37,778 nt of DNA from Actinomycetes bacterium (GCA_021373175.1 JAJFTE010000019.1:1-37778); one strand, 5' to 3'; shown: positions 14,682 to 22,807, numbered from the stretch's first letter. Made by a program: numbers and translations. Notes: generated by a model not told the origin, from the sequence alone.

Positions 14682-16712
14682 CTACGCCCAACCGAGCGCG
14701 GGCAGGACGCGCGCGAAGACGCCACCGGCCAGCAGCGCCACGGCAACGGTGAACCCGACGATGGCCGCCGTCCTCGCCCACCCGTGCTGACGCACGAGCA
14801 CGGTGATGGTGGAGACGCACGGTACCGCGAGCGTGTTCACGAGCGCGTACACGAACAGGTTCGTGGGCGTCATGAACGACGAGAGGTCGCTCGCTCCCGC
14901 ACCAAGCGTCACGACCGCCATCGTCACCAGCAGCTGCAGCGCGAGTTCCTTGCGCAGCGTGCCGAGCACAAGCGTGAGCCCCGCGATCGCGGGCAAGCCA
15001 AGCCAGCCGACGACGACCGGACTGAGCGGCCCGGCGAGCTTCCAGAGCCAGCCCGTTTCGTAGAGCGTGCCAACGACCAGACTGCCCACGATGACGATCG
15101 GTGTCGCCACGAACAAGAACTCCCTGAACTGCGCCCACGCCTTCGTGAGGATCCCCCGCAGCCGCGGACGCCGGAACCGGAACATCTCCATCACCAGGCC
15201 ACCGGTGTGCCCCGGGAACAGGCGGTTCATCCCCAGGCCCGTCGCGATGTCGATGGCGAAGACCACCGCGAACACGCCCAGCGCGGGCTGCCAGCCGATG
15301 TAGTGCCCCACCGCGCCCAGGATCACCGCCGTCCGCGCGCTGCACGGCACCATCGCGATGAGCGTCGAGGCGATCAGCCGCTCGCGTTTACTCGGCAGAT
15401 CGCGTACCGAGAGGATCGCCGGGACACTGCACCCCGCGGCCGCCACCAGCGGCAAGAGCGTCCGCCCATGGAGACCCAGGCGATGCATCACGCGGTCGGT
15501 GAGAAACGCAAGCGAGTTGAGATATCCCGAGTCTTCAAGGACGGCCAACAGCACATAGAAGGTGAGGATGTACGGCAGGCCGATGGAAAGCGATGCCTCG
15601 ATCCCCGCGTCGAGTCCCCATCGCAGAATCGCCGCGAGCGTCCCGGTGCCTGCAACGGCATGGATCAGGCCCCCGATCGCAGGCGATGCGAAGGCGGCCC
15701 ATAGCCGGGAGAAGCCGGTGGAAAGAGCATCACCCACCACGAACAGAAATCCGAAGACCAGCGCCATCACGGCGACCACGAGCGGCACGCCGGTCTTGGG
15801 CGATGTGGTGAACGACCACAGGTCGCGGGGGCCCCTTCTCGGCCCGCCCTCACGGACGCGCGTCACCTCCTCGGCTATGCTGCCAGCCACGCCGTGGCGC
15901 TCGCGCGCAAGCGTCACGTGCGGCGGCTCACCGAAGGCCGCTTCGCTCGCTGACCGCGCCCGAGCTGCCGCACCCGCGACAGACGCGATGCCCGCAGCGG
16001 TGCCAAGAAGGTCCGGCGCGCCTTCGAAGAGCAGAAGCGCCAACGCGCGCGGCGTGAACTCGGCGGGGCGCTCGGCAAGACCCGCCGCAGCGGCGACGAC
16101 CGGCCCCAACACAGACTCGAATGGCGGCTCATATGCGAAGGCGTCCGGCGTCCGGCGCTCGTCGGCCACATCGAGGGCCTCTCGGAGAACAGCGTCCACT
16201 CCTTCGCCCACGTTCGCGATGATCGGAACGACTGGGGCCCCGATGCGTGCGGCAAGCGCCACGGCATCGATGTCGATGCCGTGGCGCTCGGCCTCGTCCA
16301 CAAGGTTGAGCGCTACGACAAGCGGCGCGCCCAGGTCGACCACCTGCAGTACGAGATACAGGTTGCGTGCCAGATTCGTGGCGTCAACGACCACGATCGC
16401 GACGTCAGGACGCAAATCGACAAGCGCGCGGCGCGTGACCGTCGACTCGGCCGCGTGATCGCTCAGGCTATACGTCCCCGGCAAATCGACGATGATCGCC
16501 GTGCGCGATGCGACAAGCGTCTCTCCCAGATTCATCGTGACGGTCGTTCCCGGGTAGTGAGCGGTCTCGACTCCAAGGCCGGTCAGCCGATTGAACAGGC
16601 TCGACTTGCCCACGTTCGGGTTGCCGAGCAGCGCGACCACGGGCGCGCCGTCGCGCAGTGCCGCGATCGCGGCGACAGGGTCATCGTCGGGGCCCAGGGC
16701 GATCCGGCTCAC
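14682..16712 (-). CDS. feoB: Ferrous iron transporter FeoB
   Basis: Inner-membrane Fe(II) uptake protein, 676 residues. The cytosolic G domain carries G1 GNPNVGKS (30-37), G3 DLPG (76-79) and the FeoB-style G4 NLVD (136-139). A helical spacer follows, then the membrane domain with two Gate regions; the conserved GCSVPAILSVRDLPSKRERL and MVPCSAR motifs are present. Several hydrophobic helices run to the C-terminus (VGFTVAVALLAGGVFARVLP). Its start overlaps the stop of the DtxR-family gene by 4 bp (ATGA), so the two are translationally coupled. No separate feoA is visible. Confidence 0.95.
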   Translation of the reverse strand: MSRIALGPDDDPVAAIAALRDGAPVVALLGNPNVGKSSLFNRLTGLGVETAHYPGTTVTMNLGETLVASRTAIIVDLPGTYSLSDHAAESTVTRRALVDLRPDVAIVVVDATNLARNLYLVLQVVDLGAPLVVALNLVDEAERHGIDIDAVALAARIGAPVVPIIANVGEGVDAVLREALDVADERRTPDAFAYEPPFESVLGPVVAAAAGLAERPAEFTPRALALLLFEGAPDLLGTAAGIASVAGAAARARSASEAAFGEPPHVTLARERHGVAGSIAEEVTRVREGGPRRGPRDLWSFTTSPKTGVPLVVAVMALVFGFLFVVGDALSTGFSRLWAAFASPAIGGLIHAVAGTGTLAAILRWGLDAGIEASLSIGLPYILTFYVLLAVLEDSGYLNSLAFLTDRVMHRLGLHGRTLLPLVAAAGCSVPAILSVRDLPSKRERLIASTLIAMVPCSARTAVILGAVGHYIGWQPALGVFAVVFAIDIATGLGMNRLFPGHTGGLVMEMFRFRRPRLRGILTKAWAQFREFLFVATPIVIVGSLVVGTLYETGWLWKLAGPLSPVVVGWLGLPAIAGLTLVLGTLRKELALQLLVTMAVVTLGAGASDLSSFMTPTNLFVYALVNTLAVPCVSTITVLVRQHGWARTAAIVGFTVAVALLAGGVFARVLPALGWA

Positions 16713-17392
16713 TGCTTGCGACGTCCCCTTCCGCGGCCCGCCATGGCGGGCGCGTCAACGACGATCTTCCTCGCGATGTCGCGGCCAAGCGCATACCGGG
16801 AACCGCCGACCTCCACCATAAGCGGCCCCTGGAACGGAGCGACATCGCACACTTTCACGCGCGTCCCGGGATACATGCCCAGCGACGCCAGATAGGTGAG
16901 CAGCCCCTCGGCCTCTTCATCGATGCGTACGATCTCGACATCAGCTCCGGCACCGAAGTCGCAGAGCGGCTCGCCTGTTGGCGCCGCCACCGTTCCTTCC
17001 GCCGAGGGGATCGGATGCCCGTGCGGGCAGACCTCCGGGTTCTCCAGGTAGGTCTCCAGTGCGGCCTGAACCTTTGGCGACAGCGCATGTTCGAGCCTGC
17101 ACGCCTCTTCATGCACGTCTTCCCAGGGTATGCCGAGCACGTCGACCAACAGGCGTTCCGCCAGCCGATGTCTGCGGATGATGCTGAGGGCCTCAGTCCG
17201 TCCGGCGGGCGTGAGCTCGACACCACCTGCCGGACGTGTGATGAGGCCGCGAGCCTTCAGACGCTTCAGCGCGGAGGTGACCGTCGGCGCCGAGACAGCC
17301 ATCGCGTCCGCAAGGCGTGAGGGACGCACGTCGTCGTGCTCGGCGAGCTTGTAGATCGCTTCGAGGTACTCCTCAAGGGTTTCGCTCGGCAT
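16709..17392 (-). CDS. DtxR/IdeR-family iron-dependent repressor with SH3-like (FeoA) domain
   Basis: 227 residues, the DtxR length, with three domains: a winged helix (about 1-65, SRLADAMAVSAPTVTSALKR), a dimerisation and metal domain (66-140), and a C-terminal SH3/FeoA-like domain (about 150-215). Metal ligands match the DtxR pattern: H75, E79, H94, C98, E101 and H102 (HEEACRLEH). The cysteine favours iron over manganese sensing. ATG 17392 follows GGAGG by 7 nt. It is the first gene of an operon with feoB, so it probably represses iron uptake, and itself, when iron is plentiful. Confidence 0.88.
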   Translation of the reverse strand: MPSETLEEYLEAIYKLAEHDDVRPSRLADAMAVSAPTVTSALKRLKARGLITRPAGGVELTPAGRTEALSIIRRHRLAERLLVDVLGIPWEDVHEEACRLEHALSPKVQAALETYLENPEVCPHGHPIPSAEGTVAAPTGEPLCDFGAGADVEIVRIDEEAEGLLTYLASLGMYPGTRVKVCDVAPFQGPLMVEVGGSRYALGRDIARKIVVDAPAMAGRGRGRRKQ

Positions 17393-17439
17393 GTCTAGGC
17401 CTCCGCGTTCGTGTCATACCAGCCGGCACACCTGCCAGC

Positions 17440-17484
17440 ACTAAGGTTCGTAGTTCGATTAGTCTAGCACGAACGTGGCGTTCG
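17440..17484 (-). promoter_or_regulatory. Candidate operator/promoter of the dtxR-feoB operon
   Basis: Two inverted repeats lie 48-92 bp before the regulator's start: ACTAA (17440-17444) with TTAGT (17459-17463), spaced 14, and CGAACG (17470-17475) with CGTTCG (17479-17484), spaced 3. A -10 like TAGACT (minus strand, 17461-17466) overlaps the first. Either repeat could bind the DtxR-type repressor. They do not match the IdeR box closely. Confidence 0.4.
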
Positions 17485-17629
17485 CGAGGCACCCCGGAGG
17501 CTACGTGGCCGGGTGGTTCCATCGGGCAAGGATTCTCAACCGCCCACAGCCTTTCGCCCGGCCAGTACGCCCGAGCGGAGACATGACACGACCGTTCATC
17601 CGGAATCCGCGCTTTTTCGCTCGTACCTG

Positions 17630-17658
17630 TTGACGCCGTCTACCGCCAGCCGTAGGAT
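17630..17658 (+). promoter_or_regulatory. Consensus promoter of the structured RNA
   Basis: TTGACG (17630-17635), spacer of exactly 17 bp, TAGGAT (17653-17658). The predicted start at about 17665 is the first base of the closing stem of the RNA downstream. No open reading frame of note follows on this strand. Confidence 0.8.
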
Positions 17659-17664
17659 GAATCT

Positions 17665-17838
17665 TGTCCCGAGAAGTCGGAGCGAGCGAGTCTTGAAAGC
17701 CAGCGTACCAGTAGCTGCCGGAGGGTCCGGTGTCCGCGAGGGGTTAGCGCAAGCGTCCTAAGCGTCAGCGGTTCTCGAGGGTAAGAAACGGGAAGCTTGG
17801 GGAGTAGAGACGAACGCAGCCGAGGTCTCTCGGGACAC
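17665..17838 (+). ncRNA. Structured non-coding RNA, possibly 6S RNA
   Basis: About 174 nt closed by a perfect 10 bp stem, TGTCCCGAGA (17665-17674) with TCTCGGGACA (17828-17837). Moving inward, TCGG/CCGA, GCG/CGC, CG/CG and TCT/AGA continue as a rod with small internal loops. Inner hairpins include CCGGA-GGG-TCCGG (17718-17730) and TTAG/CTAA around a GCAA-containing loop. The length, 5' end position and rod shape resemble 6S RNA, the decoy that binds RNA polymerase holoenzyme. It is not tmRNA, SRP RNA or RNase P by motif. It lies between two minus-strand operons. The class is not proven. Confidence 0.55.
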
Positions 17839-17849
17839 CTGTATTCAAC

Positions 17850-17869
17850 GGGCGGCCATGTGGTCGCCC
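17850..17869. terminator. Hairpin between the structured RNA and queD
   Basis: GGGCGGCC (17850-17857), loop ATGT, GGTCGCCC (17862-17869), with one G-U pair. The T tract on either strand is poor, so it may terminate both converging transcripts weakly. Confidence 0.45.
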
Positions 17870-17887
17870 TTCGCGTGTCAGCGGTTC

Positions 17888-18253
17888 CTACGGCCGGTAC
17901 GTGATCCGCGCGACCGGCGATTCCCACACGGTGACGTCCTTCACGCGCACTACCCTGCCCACGCGTGACGCAAGCTGCTCGTAGACAACGCGCGCCATGT
18001 TCTCGGCCGTCGGGCTGAGCACGTCGAAGGGCGGGACTTCGTTCAGGAAGCCATGATCGAGCGGTTGGAGCACCTCGGCCAGATCTGCCTTGAGCTGCTT
18101 GAAGTCATACAGGATCTCGATGTCATCGAGTACGTCGCCTTCAACCGTGACCTCGATGTCCCAGGTGTGACCGTGCAGCTTCGCGCACTCGCCCGGGTAA
18201 CCGCGCAGTGCGTGTGCGGCGTCGAAGTGGTCCTTCACACTGAGCTCGTACAT
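17888..18253 (-). CDS. queD: 6-carboxytetrahydropterin synthase QueD (PTPS family)
   Basis: Zinc enzyme of about 121 residues that converts dihydroneopterin triphosphate to 6-carboxytetrahydropterin, an early step to queuosine and other deazapurines. Visible: zinc histidines in FDAAH and KLHGH, the catalytic Cys in GECAKLHGH, the Asp-His pair in LDHGFLNE, SPTAENMAR, and the substrate Glu in VWESP. ATG 18253 is preferred over ATG 18256 because GGAGG is 5 nt, not 2 nt, upstream. It is the last gene of the mnmA operon; no other que genes are in the window. A folate-type PTPS role is less likely given the Cys and Glu motifs. Confidence 0.9.
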   Translation of the reverse strand: MYELSVKDHFDAAHALRGYPGECAKLHGHTWDIEVTVEGDVLDDIEILYDFKQLKADLAEVLQPLDHGFLNEVPPFDVLSPTAENMARVVYEQLASRVGRVVRVKDVTVWESPVARITYRP

Positions 18254-18264
18254 CATGGCCTCCC

Positions 18265-18726
18265 TCAGAAGAGCGTGCGCTGGTCACGTGCGGATCCGGC
18301 CACGGACACGTCGCCAACATCGCGCCGAGCGTCCATGGCAGCGTTCGCCAGCGCGTCCGCACGCTTGTTCTGCTCGCGCGGCACGTGCTCGTAGCGCACC
18401 GAGGACAACGCGCGCGCCGCCTCCTTCGCCCGGGCATGCAGCGGCTGCAGACCGGCGTTCTTCACTCGATACTCGCCTCGCATCTGTTTGACGATAAGCT
18501 CGCTGTCACAGCGCACGACAAGATCCGTCACATCGCAGGCGAGCGCGGTCTGAAGTCCCCAGATGAGCGCCTGATACTCGGCGATGTTGTTCGTACACTC
18601 CCCCAGGTAGCGCCCGCCCGAGCAACAGATGTCCCCGCTCTCGCGCAAAAGCACGATGCCGATGCCGGCAGGGCCAGGGTTCCCACGCGACCCGCCATCG
18701 GTGTAGAGCGTGCCGCGGACGGTCAC
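18265..18726 (-). CDS. rnhA: Ribonuclease HI family protein
   Basis: 153 residues; cleaves RNA in RNA-DNA hybrids. The DEDD active site is visible: D10 (LYTDGGSRGNPGPAG), E50 (NNIAEYQAL), D74 (VRCDSELIVKQMRGEYRVKN) and D124 (NKRADALANAAM). This short form without a basic protrusion is the type often annotated as a reverse-transcriptase-like/RNase HI domain in actinobacteria. GTG 18726 has GGGAG 5 nt upstream and overlaps the stop of the zinc-ribbon gene as GTGA, so translation is coupled. Confidence 0.88.
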   Translation of the reverse strand: MTVRGTLYTDGGSRGNPGPAGIGIVLLRESGDICCSGGRYLGECTNNIAEYQALIWGLQTALACDVTDLVVRCDSELIVKQMRGEYRVKNAGLQPLHARAKEAARALSSVRYEHVPREQNKRADALANAAMDARRDVGDVSVAGSARDQRTLF

Positions 18727-19448
18727 GAATGCTCCCGGTGGAGCACGACCAGCAGCCGGTGGCACGACGGGCATTCGCCGATCGGATCGCCTTCGTTCAA
18801 GGCCTGAATGCGTCCCGCGGGCAAGTCGATCCGGCAGGCGCCGCACATCGAACCTTGAAGAACTCCGACGGCTAATCCGTGCTTGGAGGCCCGAAGCGCC
18901 TCGTATCGAGCCAAAAGCGCCGGATCCAGAGCGCCGGCAAGCGAGATCCGCTCTCGCTGCATGCGATCGATGTCGCGCTGCAACTCGCTTCCTACCTCTT
19001 GGAACCGGGCGATGAGCTGCTGCTCTTTCACGCGGCCCTTGGCGATGGTCTCCGCGATCTTCTCGGCTTGCGCCTTGCCGGCTTCAAGCTTCTCCATCAC
19101 GGCGAGGACCTCGTTCTCTTTCTTATCCTTCTGCCGCGATAGTGAGTCGATCTCGCGGGAAAGGCCTTGCAGCTCCTTGTGGTTGTCGATGGCGCCCGAG
19201 TCGACCTTGGCCTGCTCGGCGACGATCTTCGCCGAGATCATCGCCGCCTCATCCTCGGCGCGCCGAATGGCGGCTTCAAGCCCGCCCACGTACTGCGCGG
19301 CCTTCTCGGCGAGGCCCTCGACCTCGCGGAGCTTGTGTCGCAGTTCCAAGATGGCATGCTTCTCGGGCAGTTCGTCGAGCCGCTTCGTGGCGCGCGTGAT
19401 CTCCAGGTCCTTATCGGACAGTGCTACGAGCGCTGTCGGCTGATCCAC
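18723..19448 (-). CDS. Coiled-coil protein with C4 zinc ribbon (DUF164/CdsZ-like)
   Basis: 241 residues. Residues about 1-180 are a long charged helical hairpin (for example IDSLSRQKDKKENEVLAVME), and the C-terminus has a zinc ribbon with CGAC and CPSC pairs (MCGACRIDLPAGRIQ...GECPSCHRLL). This is the widespread zf-RING_7/DUF164 family, whose members sit beside NIF3-like proteins in many bacteria, as here. Its role is poorly defined; chaperone-like or nucleic-acid functions have been suggested for relatives. GTG 19448 follows AGGGGAG. It is 1 bp after the NIF3 stop and overlaps RNase HI. Confidence 0.85.
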   Translation of the reverse strand: MDQPTALVALSDKDLEITRATKRLDELPEKHAILELRHKLREVEGLAEKAAQYVGGLEAAIRRAEDEAAMISAKIVAEQAKVDSGAIDNHKELQGLSREIDSLSRQKDKKENEVLAVMEKLEAGKAQAEKIAETIAKGRVKEQQLIARFQEVGSELQRDIDRMQRERISLAGALDPALLARYEALRASKHGLAVGVLQGSMCGACRIDLPAGRIQALNEGDPIGECPSCHRLLVVLHREHS

Positions 19449-19449
19449 G

Positions 19450-20247
19450 TCACTCCCCTTTCGCGGTCCACCAGCCAACGCTGGCGGGCTCTTCGACGAC
19501 TGCGTGATCGCCGAGCACACTGCGCACGACGGCCGCGAGCAGCGCGACCATCGGCCACTCCGTGGCGTCGTGGCCGGCCTCGATGATCGCCAGGCCGCTT
19601 CCCACGGCGTCCAACGCGTCATGATACCGTACCTCGCCGCCCAATAGGACATCGGCGCCCGCAGCCAGCGCAGCCGGAATGAGCGAGCGCACCGAGCCGT
19701 TGCCCACCGCGATGGTCGAGACGCGAGTGACCGCAGCACCCCAGACCCGCGGCTGGACCCCGAGCGTCGAGCCGACAGACGCCGCGAAGGCGGCAAGCGA
19801 CGTTGGCGGGACCTGACAGAGGCGACCCATGCGCACGTCCGCGGGCAGGCCCGCCACAGGTGACTCGAGCGCCCCGACGATTCGCAGCCCGAGACGTCGG
19901 GGCAGCGCCTCGGCACCAGCGGGAGACCGGTCCAGGTTGGTATGCATGCTCACGATCGCCACGCCCGAGCGCGCCGCGGCAAGCGCGAGGGCGCCCGACG
20001 CCGAATCCGGTGTGACCGTAGCGAGCGGTTCCAGGAAGGGCGGATGGTGCGTCACGATGAGGTCGCATCGGGCGGCAACAGCGCGCGCCAGGGCGCCCGC
20101 GTTCGCGTCGAGCGTCACGAGCGCTCTGGACGAGGGCCAGGTCGGGTCGCCGACCCGCAGGCCCACGGCGTCCCACTCCTCGGCCCACGCAAGCGGGAAC
20201 GCGTCGCACAGCGCGCGGTAGACATCGGCTATGCTGGCTGCGCTCAC
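19450..20247 (-). CDS. NIF3-family (YbgI-like) dinuclear metal protein
   Basis: 265 residues. NIF3 proteins form toroidal hexamers with a two-metal site; their physiological reaction remains unclear, with GTP cyclohydrolase I-like claims for some. Metal-binding segments seen are DLIVTHHPPF, SMHTNLD and IEAGHDATEWP. The usual internal inserted domain of long NIF3 forms is absent, so this is the short type. GTG 20247 has GAGGAGG 7 nt upstream and overlaps the PHP gene stop as GTGA. The family is clear and the function open. Confidence 0.88.
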   Translation of the reverse strand: MSAASIADVYRALCDAFPLAWAEEWDAVGLRVGDPTWPSSRALVTLDANAGALARAVAARCDLIVTHHPPFLEPLATVTPDSASGALALAAARSGVAIVSMHTNLDRSPAGAEALPRRLGLRIVGALESPVAGLPADVRMGRLCQVPPTSLAAFAASVGSTLGVQPRVWGAAVTRVSTIAVGNGSVRSLIPAALAAGADVLLGGEVRYHDALDAVGSGLAIIEAGHDATEWPMVALLAAVVRSVLGDHAVVEEPASVGWWTAKGE

Positions 20248-21059
20248 AGCGGGACCTCCTCGGCACGGCGGGAACGGAAGACCACGGCTGAGGAATACCC
20301 GGCCTCGATGAGCGCTGCGCGCGCCTCGCCGTACGCCGAGCCCACCTCGGCGGGGGCATGTGCGTCGGAGCCGATCGTGACCGGCACGCCGGCGCGCCTG
20401 AGCGCCCCCAGAAAGGGTGCCGAGGGGTAGAGCTCCGCGCACGGCTTGCGCAGCCCGGCGGTGTTGACCTCGACCGCCACAGCCGCTTCAGCGAAGGCCG
20501 CGGCGGCGGCCTCGTAAAGCGGTGCGAGGTCGCCTTCTGGGACGCAGCCGAACTTCTTCACGAGGTCCGCGTGGCCGACGACATCGGCAAGGCCGCTCGC
20601 GGACGCGGCGATAAGGTCGTCGAAGTAGCGCTCCCACAGCTCACGAACGTCCCATGACGCGTAGCCCGCGCGACGGTCCGGGTCGTCGAACGCCCAGCCG
20701 TCCACGAAGTGCACCGAGCCGATCACGACGTCGAACGCACAGCGCTTGAGCACGCTACCGGCGAACGCCTCGTTGCCCGGGTACAAATCGGCCTCGACGC
20801 CAAGCAAAACCTCGGGACCACCGGCGGCTGCCGCCTCGTCGCGAGCGGCGGTCACCTCGGCCACGTACGCGCCGAGCTCCGCCTCGGGCATGGCGTACGC
20901 AGCCACCGAAGGATCGCGGGCGATGAGCTCGGGCGAGAGCGGCAGATGGTCGGTGATGGCGATCGTGCCGATTCCGCGCGCGGATGCCGCCGCCACGTAC
21001 TCCGCGACCGTCCCTGTCGCGTGGCGGCAACGCCACGTGTGCACGTGCAGGTCGATCAC
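20244..21059 (-). CDS. PHP-domain phosphatase, histidinol-phosphatase-like
   Basis: 271 residues of the polymerase-and-histidinol-phosphatase (PHP) fold with the metal motifs MIDLHVHTWRCRHATG, AITDHLPLS, LGVEADLYPG, VIGSVHF, VGHADL, VEVNTAG and TIGSDAHAP. This arrangement matches HisK-type histidinol-phosphatases, which would give histidinol for histidine synthesis. No other his genes adjoin it except a partial hisC far away, so another phosphoester substrate is possible. It overlaps mnmA by 4 bp (ATGA) and the NIF3 gene by 4 bp (GTGA), inside one operon. Confidence 0.82.
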   Translation of the reverse strand: MIDLHVHTWRCRHATGTVAEYVAAASARGIGTIAITDHLPLSPELIARDPSVAAYAMPEAELGAYVAEVTAARDEAAAAGGPEVLLGVEADLYPGNEAFAGSVLKRCAFDVVIGSVHFVDGWAFDDPDRRAGYASWDVRELWERYFDDLIAASASGLADVVGHADLVKKFGCVPEGDLAPLYEAAAAAFAEAAVAVEVNTAGLRKPCAELYPSAPFLGALRRAGVPVTIGSDAHAPAEVGSAYGEARAALIEAGYSSAVVFRSRRAEEVPL

Positions 21060-22087
21060 GTCGCCTCCTCGATGGTGCCGCCGCCAATCACGACCTCACC
21101 GTTGTAGCACACGAGCGCCTGTCCCGGAGCCACTCCCACGAGAGGCTCATCGGCGACCACGATGAGCGTGTCGCCGTTGCGGCGCACTGCGGCGGGCACG
21201 GGAACGGCGTTGTAGCGCACCATCACCTCTGCACGAAGCGGCACGCCGGCGGCGAACCACACGGCGTCGCTTGCGACCACGCGCGTGACCTCAAGGTCGC
21301 GTCTGCCACCGACGATGATCGCGTTGCGCGCCGCGTCCAGACCGACGACGTACAGCGGTTCGGCACTGGCGATGCCGATCCCCCGACGCTGTCCCACTGT
21401 GTAGCGGCAGAGCCCTGCGTGTGTGCCGAGAACCGCGCCTCCGGTGCTGTAGATGGGCCCCGGCTGGCACGCCTCGGGGTGGCTGGCCGAAACAAGCGCT
21501 GCATAGCCGCCGGCATCCAGGAAGCACGCGTCCTGGCTCTCGCGGCCGTGCGTGCCTGCAAGGCCGCGAGCAGCGGCCATCGCACGGACGGTCGTCTTCG
21601 TGAGCTGTCCGAGCGGGAATATCACGTATTCCAGATCCTCAGGGCCCAGGCGGTACAGGAAGTAGGTCTGGTCCTTACACGCGTCCAGCGCACGCGCCAG
21701 GCGCAGGCCGCCCGGCACTGCGACGATGCGCGCATAATGCCCTGTCGCAAGCCTGGCGCCGGCCTCGCGTGCGCTCTGGAGCAAGATGCCGAACTTGACC
21801 GCGGCGTTGCACAGCACGCACGGGTTCGGCGTGCGGCCCGCGGCGTACGCCTCGGCGGTCGCCTCCACGACCGAGCGTCGGAACTCAGCCGACAGATCGA
21901 CGACGCGGTGCGGGATGCCAAGATGCTCACAGACAGCCCGGGCGTCGGCCACGGCCGCCTCGTCCGCGGCTCCCCTGCCGAGCGTCATCGTCACGCCGGT
22001 GCAGTCGTGGCCCTGCTCGGCCATGAGCGCAGCGGCGATCGAACTGTCGACGCCGCCGCTCATCGCGATCCACATACGCTCGCTCAT
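21056..22087 (-). CDS. mnmA: tRNA-specific 2-thiouridylase MnmA
   Basis: 343 residues; adds sulfur to uridine 34 of tRNA-Lys, -Glu and -Gln. Seen: the PP-loop SGGVDSS (10-16), the catalytic cysteine C93 in NPCVLCN, the second cysteine C188 in GRESQDACFLD, GHYAR, and KDQTYFLYRL. The C-terminal beta-barrel follows YTVGQRRGIGI. The length is normal. It starts 3 bp after the stop of an unknown gene and overlaps the PHP gene. Its U34-bearing Gln and Glu targets would not be the two C34 tRNAs found at 4681-4837, so U34 isoacceptors must lie elsewhere. Confidence 0.96.
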   Translation of the reverse strand: MSERMWIAMSGGVDSSIAAALMAEQGHDCTGVTMTLGRGAADEAAVADARAVCEHLGIPHRVVDLSAEFRRSVVEATAEAYAAGRTPNPCVLCNAAVKFGILLQSAREAGARLATGHYARIVAVPGGLRLARALDACKDQTYFLYRLGPEDLEYVIFPLGQLTKTTVRAMAAARGLAGTHGRESQDACFLDAGGYAALVSASHPEACQPGPIYSTGGAVLGTHAGLCRYTVGQRRGIGIASAEPLYVVGLDAARNAIIVGGRRDLEVTRVVASDAVWFAAGVPLRAEVMVRYNAVPVPAAVRRNGDTLIVVADEPLVGVAPGQALVCYNGEVVIGGGTIEEAT

Positions 22088-22090
22088 GTC

Positions 22091-22807
22091 CTAGAAGCCC
22101 TCAGAAGAGCGCTCGGGACTCGCGTTGTGCGCACGCAGAAGATCGACCATCTCACCGGCGTCGATGTTCGCCGCCGGCACGAGCACTGCAGTGGCATCTC
22201 GATGCATGAGGTCGTTGCCGGGCAGAATCGCACGCAACTCCTCCAGACTCTTAATGGTGGCCGTTCTCATGATGCCATGCAAAGCGCGCTGTCGTATCGC
22301 CACTTTGAAGACGTCAGCCGTCTGCTGGTCACAGACCACGAAGAGCACCGAGCACTCCGCAGCGTCTTCACGCTTCTTGTGCAGGAGTTTCATCTCGTCC
22401 ACGAAATGCGCCGCGGCGGCAAGCGACAGGGGACGCTCAACAGTCCGCATGAGTATGCAAAGGCCGGCGGGCGAGACCCACAAGCCGTCGGCGTGCGTCT
22501 CGAAGCCAAGCGTCCTTCCGGCTGTTGCTGCCCGCTCCCTTAATGCTCTGCGCGCCCTCGTGATCTCCTCGTCGTGCGGTGAGGTCGCCGTCAGAATGAC
22601 GTCGGGGGTAGCCTGCGCGATCTCGTCAGGGCGCAGGCGCTCGCCGGCGCCACGCGACGCCAAACCGCGGATGTCGGTGGTGAGCGCTTCCTTGGCGTCC
22701 ATCGTGAGGAGTTCCGCGAGGCGCGGGTTGCTCACCTCGAGCTTCAGTCCAAAAACGTCAACCACGGTTCGACGCTTCGCACTCGATTCGTCCGGTTGCC
22801 CGCCCAT
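22091..22807 (-). CDS. Protein of unknown function, first gene of the mnmA operon
   Basis: 238 residues, not recognised. It is soluble, with no signal or membrane segment. Features: a polar N-terminus (MGGQPDESSAKRRTVVDVFG), a possible alpha/beta middle (ILTATSPHDEEITRARR; THADGLWVSPAGLCILMRTV), a CSVLFVVCDQQTADVFKVAI strand-helix unit and a C-terminal IKSLEELRAILPG helix. Only three cysteines are present, in no metal-site pattern. ATG 22807 has AGAGAGG 5 nt upstream; longer starts lack one. The TAG stop is 3 bp before mnmA, so the two are very likely co-transcribed. Function is left open. Confidence 0.75.
   Translation of the reverse strand: MGGQPDESSAKRRTVVDVFGLKLEVSNPRLAELLTMDAKEALTTDIRGLASRGAGERLRPDEIAQATPDVILTATSPHDEEITRARRALRERAATAGRTLGFETHADGLWVSPAGLCILMRTVERPLSLAAAAHFVDEMKLLHKKREDAAECSVLFVVCDQQTADVFKVAIRQRALHGIMRTATIKSLEELRAILPGNDLMHRDATAVLVPAANIDAGEMVDLLRAHNASPERSSEGF

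Noticed and set aside
14668-14682. GGGCAG-CGC-CTGCCC after feoB as a terminator
   Set aside because: The stem touches the stop codon and lacks a T tract; termination here cannot be supported.
17470-17484. CGAACG-TGG-CGTTCG as a second LexA box
   Set aside because: The GAAC and GTTC halves are 5 bp apart where LexA needs 4, and the downstream gene is an iron regulator. Kept only as a possible local operator.
17640-17927. Minus-strand open frame over the structured RNA
   Set aside because: It runs across the promoter and stems of the RNA and the end of queD, lacks a ribosome site and shows no domain.
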